Shown here: piece after piece, positions 6,762 through 13,550 of the stretch | Numbering within the stretch: position 1 is the first letter of the stretch | Layout of the letters: each line of letters begins with the position of its first letter | Assembly (NCBI GenBank): GCA_023422485.1 | Contig: JAGTAM010000433.1 | Span: 1 to 13,897, forward strand | Reading direction: 5' to 3' | From: Pseudomonadota bacterium | Lineage (GTDB): Bacteria > Pseudomonadota > Alphaproteobacteria > Rhizobiales > Beijerinckiaceae | DNA: 13,897 nucleotides | Made by a program: the position numbers and the translations under genes | Notes under the pieces: generated by a model | What the model was told of the DNA's origin: nothing | The model's database searches: none | The model's input: the letters and a program-made list of their open reading frames with translations, nothing else

Positions 6762-8818
6762 CGGCAGATGCCCTGGCGTGCGAGGCAGGGCAGGAAAAGC
6801 TCCTCCGCGACGGGCAGGTCGATGGTCTTGGCTTCGAGCTTCGTCATCGCCCACTCGGCCTTGCCGGAGACCGGTTCGATCAGCCAGCGGACGGTGCGCG
6901 GTTCATCGCGCTTCGGATCGTTCGGCAGGCGAACCTCCATGTACTGCTTGGACCACCACAGCATTCCCGATGTCGGGAAGGTGACCGCGATCGTCTGCCG
7001 AGCGCCGCCGCACACGACCTGACGCACCGGAATCGCGGTATCCGAGCCGGGCTTCGGTCTGATCGTTGCCGCCAGCAGTCCGTCGCCGGCCCCCGAGGCC
7101 TTCAGCGCCTCCTTGCAGCGCGCTTCCTCGCGGCGTGTCTCAAAGGCACGGGTGGCGTCGAGGCAGGCCAGGACCAGCGGCCTCATCGTCTCGTCGGAGG
7201 GAAGCGGATCGCGTCCGCATCGCAGGATCGGCGCCTCGGGCGTCCGCGCCATCGGATCGGCCGCGGCGAACGCCTGCTCGACCTCGTCCTTGGCCGCGCG
7301 GACGGCCTCCGCGCGGGCGCCCCTCACCTTCGCGTCGAACTCGGCCAGCAGTGCCGGCGGCGGATAGGTTCCCGCGAGATCGCCGGTGTCCATCAGGAAC
7401 CAGTGGTTCGTGCGCAGACCCTCGAAGGTCTTCGGCGCGGCCTCGATCCGCTCGACCTGGGCCTGGAAGGATCGCCGGATCGTCCTGTCGACATAGCTGT
7501 CGGCGGCCTCGGTGCAGATCTTGTAGAGCCGCGACAGCGCGTCGTTGCCCCATGAACGGCCGACGAGACCCTGGCAGCGTGAGCGCGCCTGATCGAGGGG
7601 AAGCGTCGCTGGGGTCTCCTTGGCGAACGCATCCTCGATCTCTCGGACGGCGGCCCTCTCCACCTCCGCGCGGCGCGGTTCGAGCGGCGCTCCGACGAAG
7701 CGCTCGTAGAGGGCCCGCGGGACGTCGTTCCGGCGCAATTCCTCCTGGCTCAGCGGCAGCCCGTTCGTATCGCGGAGCGTGGCCAGGGTCGGCGGAAGGG
7801 CGCGCAGGCGCTCCCGCTGCTCGCGCAGCCACGCCGCGTTCCGTCCGCGCCGCTCGATCTCCGGATAGGACTGGGTCAGCAGGCGGACGACGGTCTTGCC
7901 CTCCTTGCAGGATTGCACCTGCTGGATGAGGCTTTCGGTGAAGGCGCGGTTCCAAGACTCCACCGGCAGGCCGACGGCGAGTTCGAGCCGGTCGGTGTCG
8001 ATATAGACGAAGTCCGAGAGCCGCTCGCACAAGCCGTCCATCGAAAGCGGCTTCAAGGGGCTGTTTTGATCCGCGAGGCGGTCGGCCACGAGACGCAGGC
8101 GATCGAGCGCGGAGTGCCGGGCGGCGGCGTCGCGTTCCAGCGAGCCCTGGGGCGTCGCCTCGGCGCTCGTTCCCGTGCGCAACGCTGCGACAAGCCGCTC
8201 GCGGTCCTCCGGCGTGGCGATGGGGGCGTCGGCGAGCCGTTTGCGCTCCGCCTCGTAAAACCGCTTCCAGAACGCCGGCGCGGCCTCGGCGTAGCGCTGG
8301 CGATAAGCCTGCTGGTCGAGTTCCGGCAGCAATTCGATCGGCGGCAGGCGCTGCTGTTCGGCCGCGGCGGCGCGTGCGGTCCGGACCGTCGGTTCGGTCT
8401 CGCCGAAGAGAGCGAACAGGCCGTCCATGCGTGCCTTCGCGCTCTCGGTGCGTTCCACCGTGAACGGCTCGCACTCGGTCTGCGGCCGGCCCTGGTAGGT
8501 GAGCCAGCGGCCTTGGAGCCTCTCGCCATCCGGCTGCGTGCGCAGCGCGAGCCAGGGGCGGCCACGCCGGTCGGACAGGACGAGACCGTCAGCGGTCGAT
8601 TGCGCCGTCAGTTCCAGGGCCTGGAAGGACATCCCGTCCGCCCTCCGGAAGAAGACGTTGAATCGTGCGTCCGCCGGAGAAAATTCCCAATCGTCGAGCG
8701 TCAAATTGCCGTTGCAGACATGCGAGCCGCGATAAAACTTCGCCTCGCCGGCTTCGGCTCCACCAATCAGGCCTCCCGCTACGACGAGGATCGCGAGCAC
8801 ATTTGCAAGACGTTGCAT
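6758..8818 (-). CDS. Large cysteine-paired exported protein with internal repeat, function unknown
   Basis: A 686-residue protein I cannot place in a known family. ATG 8818 is chosen because it begins a clean signal peptide (1-23, cleavage after AEA); a start at 8923 would bury that signal. The Shine-Dalgarno is weak. The mature protein has three parts: a beta-rich N domain (25-125) with C35 and C116; a helical middle (about 160-575); and a C domain (580-686) with C603, C678 and C685. The middle contains a duplication with 119-120-residue offset: RAAVREIEDAFA (388-399) aligns with RAAKDEVEQAFA (507-518), and C415 aligns with C534. The total of 12 cysteines is even, suggesting up to six disulfides. 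No catalytic motif is evident. It overlaps the next gene by GTGA. Confidence 0.75.
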   Translation of the reverse strand: MQRLANVLAILVVAGGLIGGAEAGEAKFYRGSHVCNGNLTLDDWEFSPADARFNVFFRRADGMSFQALELTAQSTADGLVLSDRRGRPWLALRTQPDGERLQGRWLTYQGRPQTECEPFTVERTESAKARMDGLFALFGETEPTVRTARAAAAEQQRLPPIELLPELDQQAYRQRYAEAAPAFWKRFYEAERKRLADAPIATPEDRERLVAALRTGTSAEATPQGSLERDAAARHSALDRLRLVADRLADQNSPLKPLSMDGLCERLSDFVYIDTDRLELAVGLPVESWNRAFTESLIQQVQSCKEGKTVVRLLTQSYPEIERRGRNAAWLREQRERLRALPPTLATLRDTNGLPLSQEELRRNDVPRALYERFVGAPLEPRRAEVERAAVREIEDAFAKETPATLPLDQARSRCQGLVGRSWGNDALSRLYKICTEAADSYVDRTIRRSFQAQVERIEAAPKTFEGLRTNHWFLMDTGDLAGTYPPPALLAEFDAKVRGARAEAVRAAKDEVEQAFAAADPMARTPEAPILRCGRDPLPSDETMRPLVLACLDATRAFETRREEARCKEALKASGAGDGLLAATIRPKPGSDTAIPVRQVVCGGARQTIAVTFPTSGMLWWSKQYMEVRLPNDPKRDEPRTVRWLIEPVSGKAEWAMTKLEAKTIDLPVAEELFLPCLARQGICR

Positions 8819-9157
8819 CGATGAACCGGGTCTCTCCGAGAGCGGCCCGCAGTTTTGATCCGCGGCGCTGCTGATGGAGGCCGGAGCTAAACTGGATTTG
8901 CGACGACAATGCAACCAGCGCACGAGACAGGATCGGCATCGCTTGAAAGACGATCACCCAGGCTCGTTGCTGGCCTCAGTCGCCGGCGCCCGCGTCCGCC
9001 GGTTCCCGACCCGGATCGAGGCCGCCGGGCGCAGCATCCGCCACAGCGGGCTGGGCAATGGGAGAGATGCAAGGCTGGAGCGTAGCGGTTTCCAGGGCAT
9101 CAGGGCCGCTGCATCGGGCGAGCGCGCTTGCCGAAAGCCCCTTCCAGATCCTGAACG
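8819..9157. other. 339-bp spacer between two minus-strand units, no gene seen
   Basis: Short open frames exist on both strands, but they are arginine/proline-rich and lack family features or good initiation sites. The stretch separates the coiled-coil genes from the exported-protein genes and should hold the promoter of the latter. I see no confident promoter or terminator in it. Confidence 0.45.
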
Positions 9158-9739
9158 TCACATGCCCAGGTCGATGCCGGGCTCCGGCGATGCGGTGCCC
9201 GATGAACCGCCGTGCGGCGGCGCGGAGGCGGGCAGCGGCTCGGGAGCGATCCGGTCACCGGCCGGACGAGACGGTCGGCGGATTCTGTGGTTTCCAGCCG
9301 CGCCGCCCAACTCGACATGGAAGGTCTGATAGATGAAGGCGAGCAAGTCCTCTGCCGCAGCGGCGCGCTTTTCGGCGGAAGCTGCGCACGCTTTCACGTC
9401 GTCGTAGCGCCGCCGCAGTCCCTCGTTCTCGGAAAGAGCCGTTTGCAGGGCGATCTTGGTCGCGTCGATCGTCAGCCGGCATTCCCGGATTTCAGCGGCC
9501 CGAGCCGTTCGCTCCCGCTGCCACCGGACCCGCTCCTGCTGGACGCTCCGGATCAGACTGTGCGTCTGCGGCTCGATCGTCTCCCGCCAGCGCTGCAGAT
9601 CATGGATCGTGTCCGCGGCCTGCTTCACCAGCCCCAGCGCGTCGGACAGTCCGACCTCGATGTCGAGCAGGGTCCGTTCGGAGGCTTGAGCCGGTGGAGG
9701 CGGCTCGCCGGTCGTCGGGCACGGGCTGTCGAGATTCAT
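9158..9739 (-). CDS. Short coiled-coil protein B (193 aa), function unknown
   Basis: No family recognised. Residues 1-20 are proline-rich (GEPPPP), residues 58-155 are proline-free and rich in E, R, A, Q and L in heptad-like pattern, and the tail (156-193) is proline/glycine-rich and probably disordered. There is no signal peptide or membrane span, so it should be cytoplasmic. The segment A34-I45 (ALGLVKQAADTI) and the segment A122-Y137 (AEKRAAAAEDLLAFIY) match the corresponding caps of the 161-residue protein encoded just upstream, which points to tandem duplication. It is the third gene of a minus-strand row, 18 bases after its neighbour, and lacks a clear Shine-Dalgarno; a small hairpin sits there instead. 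Likely role is structural or scaffolding, by inference only. Confidence 0.75.
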   Translation of the reverse strand: MNLDSPCPTTGEPPPPAQASERTLLDIEVGLSDALGLVKQAADTIHDLQRWRETIEPQTHSLIRSVQQERVRWQRERTARAAEIRECRLTIDATKIALQTALSENEGLRRRYDDVKACAASAEKRAAAAEDLLAFIYQTFHVELGGAAGNHRIRRPSRPAGDRIAPEPLPASAPPHGGSSGTASPEPGIDLGM

Positions 9740-9742
9740 GAC

Positions 9743-9756
9743 GGCGAGGTCTCGCC
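9743..9756 (-). repeat. hairpin in the 18-base gap before the 193-aa gene
   Basis: On the plus strand GGCGAG-GT-CTCGCC is a 6-bp inverted repeat with a 2-base centre (or 5 bp with a 4-base loop). It ends 3 bases from the ATG of the 193-aa gene, where a Shine-Dalgarno would be expected, and could affect its translation. The inverted repeat is seen; the effect is an inference. Confidence 0.4.
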
Positions 9757-9757
9757 T

Positions 9758-10243
9758 TTAGGGCGTCTCCTGCCCGCCATCCCCGGACTCGGCGGTCTCG
9801 GGCTTGGTCTTGGAGCCGAAGGCCGTGAACACGGCGTCGTGGATCCGCACCAGCCAGGTTTCCGCCTCCTTGGCGCGCGTCTCGGCACGGCGGGCGCGGT
9901 CTTCCGCCTGCGACAGCAGGAGCTGGTTCGACGCGATCGTCTTCTGAAGCTGGCGCACCTCGTCCTCGGCCTGGGCGATGACGTTCCTCAGCTGGTTCTC
10001 CAGATCGACGGCGCGCTCCTCGCTGATCCGGATCGCCTCGGCCGCCTCCTGCACGAGATCGATCGCCGAGACCCAGTCGCGCTGCGGCAACGACGGCGCA
10101 GCCCCGTCAGAGGAGGCGCCCTCCGAACCGCCCGGGGAGAAACTGATCACTTTATCGCCCGGTCGCGTCACGTTGGCCTGCCAAGCCCTCATGAGAATCG
10201 AGTTGCCGGAGGAGGGGGCGTCCTTCACAGCTTGCTCTGACAT
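9758..10243 (-). CDS. Short coiled-coil protein A (161 aa), function unknown
   Basis: No family recognised. The N-terminal 53 residues are flexible (GGSEGASSDGAAPS), residues 54-147 form a proline-free, charged, heptad-like rod (LENQLRNVIAQAEDEVRQLQ and following), and the last 15 residues are acidic and polar. No signal peptide or transmembrane segment, so cytoplasmic. ATG 10243 has GGAAGGAT 7-8 bases upstream, a strong site. AIDLVQEAAEAI (60-71) and AETRAKEAETWLVRIH (120-135) correspond to caps in the 193-residue protein downstream; the distance between caps is 28 residues shorter here. It lies 23 bases after the 521-residue coiled-coil gene and is almost certainly co-transcribed with it. 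Confidence 0.78.
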   Translation of the reverse strand: MSEQAVKDAPSSGNSILMRAWQANVTRPGDKVISFSPGGSEGASSDGAAPSLPQRDWVSAIDLVQEAAEAIRISEERAVDLENQLRNVIAQAEDEVRQLQKTIASNQLLLSQAEDRARRAETRAKEAETWLVRIHDAVFTAFGSKTKPETAESGDGGQETP

Positions 10244-10266
10244 TCAACGATCCTTCCAGCTCTTCT

Positions 10267-11832
10267 TCAACGGGCGGTGTCGGACGAGGCCGATTTGCCG
10301 GTGGAGGTGAACGGGCGGACGTTACTCACCTCCTCGGCGGAGGCCTGCGCGGTCTCGTCGTCGGCCTCGTCGTTCATCTGCTCCCGCCAGGGGCGCCCCG
10401 AGCGTTTCAAGGCATCGTGCTGCTTCTGAAGCGTGGCCCGGCTCTCGCGGGCGATGTCGAGAGCCCCCTGCAGCAGGGCCCGCTCCGAACGCTCGTTCTG
10501 CAACTCCTCCATCAATCTGCGATTGGAGGCTTCGAGATCGGCGCGGGCGGCTTCGTGCCGGTGGGTCATGTGCTCGATGCGATCGTTCAGAACCGCGTTG
10601 CGGTTCATCGTCTGCTCGATCGCGGCATCCTTGGCGGCCAAAGCCTTGTTGAGCATGTCGCAGCGGCTATCGAGTTCGCCGCGGATCCGCTGGATCTCCT
10701 GGAAGCGATCGGCTTGGCGGGCGAGATCAGCCTGCAGCGCTTCGAGGCGCCGTTCCAGCGTGCTGCGCGCGATCGTCGCCTCCTTGAAGTTGCGATCGAC
10801 CGCGCGGAACTCCTCGTCCTTGTCCCGCAACTGATTGCGCGCCTGCACCAGCAACTGCTCCGTCGAGGCCGCGCGGTTCAAGGCGGCTTCGAGTTTCATC
10901 GCGAGACTGGCGCGATCGTTCCGCAAAGCGGCCAATTCTGTTTCGTGCTGGACCTCGTTGCGCTCCCGCACCGAGATCTCCGTCGCGAGCTGCGTCTCGA
11001 TGAGGCGCAGGCGCTGCCGGTCCGCCTCGGCGGTGGCCGTGAGGTCGCGATGGCGGGCATCGAGATCCGCGAGCTGCGTCGCCTGCTCCTCGCTGAGAAG
11101 CTGGAGCCTGCGCCCGTCGGTCTCCAGCAGGCTGTTCTTCTCGCGCAGATTGTTCAACTCGTGCTCGGAGCGTGCCAAGGCGCTGTCGGCGGCCTGTGCC
11201 TCCTGCCGAAGCGCCCGGCTTTCGCTCGCCAGGGCCTTGTTCTGCTCGACCTCGGAGAAGAGCTGCCGCTCCAGATTCTCGATGACCGACAGCTTGTCGC
11301 GCAGGTCGATCTGATACGCCTCGACCGCGGCATCGCGCTCGCGCAGGTTCTCCAGGGTCCGCTTCGCCTGTCCTTGAGAATCCACCAGTTCGTTGGTCAG
11401 GCGCGAGAGCTTCGCCGACAGGTCCACGACCTCGTCGCGCAAGCCGCCATTGGCGCTGACTTCCTGAGCCAGCGTGCTCTCGAGCTCGGCGATCCGTACA
11501 CTGGCCTTTGAAAGCTCGCTGCTGATGCTCGCCAGCGGCTGCAGGATCAGCGTGAAATCATCCTGGAGGCTGCGGAGATCTTCCAGTCGGCCGACCATCG
11601 CGTCGATGCGCTGCCGGACGACCTCGTCGCGCTGACCGATGGCATCGAGTGTGGGCGCCGCCGGCTCCGGTGCGGGGCGCGGGCGTCTGCCGCCCTCCAT
11701 CAGGTCGGGCATGGCGGCCTTCGGCAATCGTGGCGAGGGGGATGTCTCCGAAGCCGCAGGCCGTTGTTCCGCGTCCCTGTCGCGGGTGGCGGATGACGTC
11801 GGCAGCACGTTTCGAAACGGCATCCAGGCCAT
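10267..11832 (-). CDS. Long coiled-coil (filament/scaffold-like) protein, function unknown
   Basis: A 521-residue coiled-coil-rich protein, not assigned to a named family. Residues 1-65 are basic and proline-rich (RRPRPAPEPAAP at 49-60). From P99 to P481 there is no proline at all: about 380 residues dominated by L, E, A, R, D and Q in heptad-like spacing, with scattered single glycines that may be hinge points. The tail (481-521) is acidic, then polar, with VRPFTSTGKS near the end. It has one cysteine, C391, and no ATPase motif, so it is not an SMC; no signal peptide or membrane span. The head-rod-tail layout and size resemble crescentin-like bacterial filament proteins, but similarity in sequence is not claimed. 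ATG 11832 is preferred: AGGGGA is about 10 bases upstream; a GTG at 11856 lacks a site. First gene of a three-gene row. Confidence 0.8.
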   Translation of the reverse strand: MAWMPFRNVLPTSSATRDRDAEQRPAASETSPSPRLPKAAMPDLMEGGRRPRPAPEPAAPTLDAIGQRDEVVRQRIDAMVGRLEDLRSLQDDFTLILQPLASISSELSKASVRIAELESTLAQEVSANGGLRDEVVDLSAKLSRLTNELVDSQGQAKRTLENLRERDAAVEAYQIDLRDKLSVIENLERQLFSEVEQNKALASESRALRQEAQAADSALARSEHELNNLREKNSLLETDGRRLQLLSEEQATQLADLDARHRDLTATAEADRQRLRLIETQLATEISVRERNEVQHETELAALRNDRASLAMKLEAALNRAASTEQLLVQARNQLRDKDEEFRAVDRNFKEATIARSTLERRLEALQADLARQADRFQEIQRIRGELDSRCDMLNKALAAKDAAIEQTMNRNAVLNDRIEHMTHRHEAARADLEASNRRLMEELQNERSERALLQGALDIARESRATLQKQHDALKRSGRPWREQMNDEADDETAQASAEEVSNVRPFTSTGKSASSDTAR

Positions 11833-11885
11833 CGCTGTGTGATCCCCTGACGACACGGCGAGTTCGCGGTGCTTACTGCTTTCTT

Positions 11886-11897
11886 AACAGATCTGTT
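11886..11897. repeat. 12-bp perfect palindrome AACAGATCTGTT
   Basis: A perfect dyad 54 bases upstream of the chosen ATG of the 521-aa gene, at the gene-proximal edge of the AT-rich patch. A candidate operator for a dimeric regulator. Confidence 0.45.
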
Positions 11898-11911
11898 CAC
11901 CAGGGCGAGTC

Positions 11912-11926
11912 GCCAACTTCGTTGGC
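11912..11926. repeat. inverted repeat GCCAAC-TTC-GTTGGC
   Basis: A 6-bp stem with a 3-base centre, 14 bases upstream-side of the first palindrome. It could be an operator dyad or a small hairpin in the leader RNA; no T tract follows on the minus strand, so it is not a terminator. Confidence 0.4.
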
Positions 11927-11945
11927 AACAGACTTCTTTCAAGCA

Positions 11946-11959
11946 ATCAATCGATTGAT
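11946..11959. repeat. 14-bp perfect palindrome ATCAATCGATTGAT
   Basis: A perfect dyad inside the AT-rich patch; one further pair (C11944/G11961) matches beyond a single mismatch. Its AT-rich arms and symmetry suit a homodimeric DNA-binding protein. Confidence 0.5.
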
Positions 11960-12294
11960 GGTTCGGTTTTTTGGGAGTGATATATGTATATTTTCAAGTA
12001 TTGCATTGAATGTATTCGAGTGTTGATCTCATCCCTCTGACATTAACGATAACAGACTTGTGTTTCGGACAGCGGCGTTGCCGGCGGATGTTCTCGCTTG
12101 GGCAGGACAGCGCGCGAGTTCGACTATCGATCATGCGCTTGCGCGCGTGACCGCGATGCTCGTCAATCGGGACGCTGGGCGAACCGCGTCGAACAGGGAT
12201 GCGCTCGCCGAAGGCGGTTCGGTTGCAGGCGAGCCGATGGCATTTCACCCTGGCGCGAGCATCGCTCCGATCGGCAGGCCCGCGGTCGGACGCT

Positions 12295-12316
12295 GTCAGG
12301 CCGCGGTCAGGCCGCG
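12295..12316. repeat. tandem 11-bp duplication GTCAGGCCGCG over the glycosyltransferase stop
   Basis: Two exact head-to-tail copies, 12295-12305 and 12306-12316; the second contains the TGA stop (12307-12309) of the glycosyltransferase. Eleven is not a multiple of three, so gain or loss of one copy would change the C terminus. Part of the unit, CCGCGGTC, occurs again at 12280-12287. Confidence 0.6.
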
Positions 12317-13467
12317 CTTGGTCCCGTCTCCAGCGGGGCCGCGTCGCGGGTGCGGATATCCATGGTGTTGCCGCGCCAGACGATGGCGGTGCGGGCCCAG
12401 GCGCTCGCCCAGATCGCCGGCAGCAGGGCGTCGCGGACGAGGAAGGCGGCGAGCATCCGCGGCGAGCGGTGCCAGCCGGCGCGGGCGGCGAGCGCCATCT
12501 CCGCGCCGTACCACAACGCACCGGCTCCGCAGAGCCAGAGCGCGGCTTCGGCCGTGCCCGCCACGAGGCCGGTCAGCACCAGCGGCAGCAGGGCGCCGAT
12601 ACCGATCTCGGGCGCGAAGAACAGGGGGAAGGTGACCCGCCGCAGACGCGCCCAACGCACCTGCCGCGACCAGACCTCTGCCAGGTCGCGGTGCCCGAGG
12701 GGCTGGCGGAAGGGGGATGCGACGAGATGGACCCGCTTGCCCGCGGCGCGCACGAGCTTGGTCGCGGCGGCGTCCTCGGCGATCTCGGCGTTCAGCGCGC
12801 GGATGCCGCCCTGCTTTTCGAGGAAGGGCTTGTTCCAGAGCATGCTCTTGCCCTGGGCGAAGCCGAGGCCGAGTGCCTCGCCGGCATATTGCCAGCGGCC
12901 CTGCAGGGTGTTGAGGAAGGCGCACTCCACCTCGGCGAAGAAGTTTGCCGGCCGCGATCCGATCGGCGTCGAGCAGACGAGGCCGCTATCGGTGCGCCAC
13001 GCCGCCTGCATCTGCTGGATGTAGTCGGCCGGCATCAGGACGTTGGAATCGGCGAGGATCACCCATTCGTGCCGGGCGTCATCCCAGCCGCGCACGCAGT
13101 TGTTGAGCTTCGGATTGCCGCCGAGGCGCTCGTCGCCGAGGATCAGCCGCGAGGGGATCTGCGGGTGCGCCGCCCGCAGCCGTTCCAGCAGCGGCAGGAT
13201 CGGATCGCCCGCATCCGCGACGCAGAAGATCAGCTCGTAGGCCGGGTAGTCGAGCCGGAAGCTCGCCAGCAGCGTCTCCTCGCTGAACGTTTCCAGGCCG
13301 CGAAGGGGCCGCACCACCGAGACGGGTGCGCCGGCGGGGAAAGCCGAGGGTTTCCCCTTGCGCCCGATCCGCAGGGCCGCCACGGCAAGGCTGGCGAGGT
13401 TGACCGCGATGAGGGCCGCGCAGAGCGCGAGGGCGGCGGAGGCGCCGCTCTCCGGCAGGGCGATCAT
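12307..13467 (-). CDS. Ceramide glucosyltransferase-type membrane glycosyltransferase (GT21-like)
   Basis: A 386-residue processive-GT2-like enzyme of the ceramide glucosyltransferase family, with the active site on the cytoplasmic face. An N-terminal anchor (11-32) precedes the catalytic domain. VSVVRPLRGLE (49-59) opens the GT-A fold. D85 (VADAGD), D140 (ILADSN), E231-D232 and RQVRW (268-272) make up the D1, D2, D3 and (Q/R)xxRW set. C-terminal hydrophobic spans lie at about 287-305, 308-328 and 340-358. The acceptor could be a sphingoid lipid or a hopanoid: the hopanoid enzyme HpnI belongs to this family, but no hpn gene is visible here, so I give no symbol. ATG 13467 has GGGAGA 8 bases upstream; an earlier ATG at 13521 adds non-family residues. 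Confidence 0.87.
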   Translation of the reverse strand: MIALPESGASAALALCAALIAVNLASLAVAALRIGRKGKPSAFPAGAPVSVVRPLRGLETFSEETLLASFRLDYPAYELIFCVADAGDPILPLLERLRAAHPQIPSRLILGDERLGGNPKLNNCVRGWDDARHEWVILADSNVLMPADYIQQMQAAWRTDSGLVCSTPIGSRPANFFAEVECAFLNTLQGRWQYAGEALGLGFAQGKSMLWNKPFLEKQGGIRALNAEIAEDAAATKLVRAAGKRVHLVASPFRQPLGHRDLAEVWSRQVRWARLRRVTFPLFFAPEIGIGALLPLVLTGLVAGTAEAALWLCGAGALWYGAEMALAARAGWHRSPRMLAAFLVRDALLPAIWASAWARTAIVWRGNTMDIRTRDAAPLETGPSAA

Positions 13468-13550
13468 GCGCGGCGTCTCCCGTCGATCGTGGTGTCCGGG
13501 CGCGACGGCGCGTCCCATCACGCCCCTAGCAGCGCCGCCTTATCAGGCGT

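Larger units (their letters stand above)
11833..12306 (-). promoter_or_regulatory. long AT-rich leader upstream of the coiled-coil genes
   Basis: A 474-bp non-coding stretch between the glycosyltransferase stop and the first coiled-coil gene. Its middle (about 11870-12060) is sharply AT-rich: in 11941-12050 I count 38 G+C in 110 bases, against about two thirds elsewhere. It contains three inverted repeats and the 9-mer AACAGACTT twice (11927-11935 and 12051-12059). No good protein frame is present. The probable role is the promoter and regulatory region of the coiled-coil row; AT-rich DNA of this kind is bound by MucR/Ros-type regulators in alphaproteobacteria, which is an inference here. Confidence 0.55.

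Noticed and set aside
9117..9132. GC-rich inverted repeat after the 193-aa gene as its terminator
   Set aside because: On the transcribed minus strand the pairing has an A-C mismatch, the stem is short, and no T tract follows.
10417..11511. A 364-residue plus-strand frame opposite the long coiled-coil gene
   Set aside because: It mirrors the heptad pattern of the real gene on the opposite strand, with no start signal or family features.
10267..11832. Long coiled-coil protein as an SMC or chromosome segregation ATPase
   Set aside because: There is no Walker A, signature or Walker B motif at either end; only the rod resembles SMC, which is a common false match for coiled coils.
11878..12060. 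AT-rich patch as an insertion sequence remnant or replication origin
   Set aside because: No transposase fragment, no terminal inverted repeats with target duplication, and no DnaA-box cluster seen.
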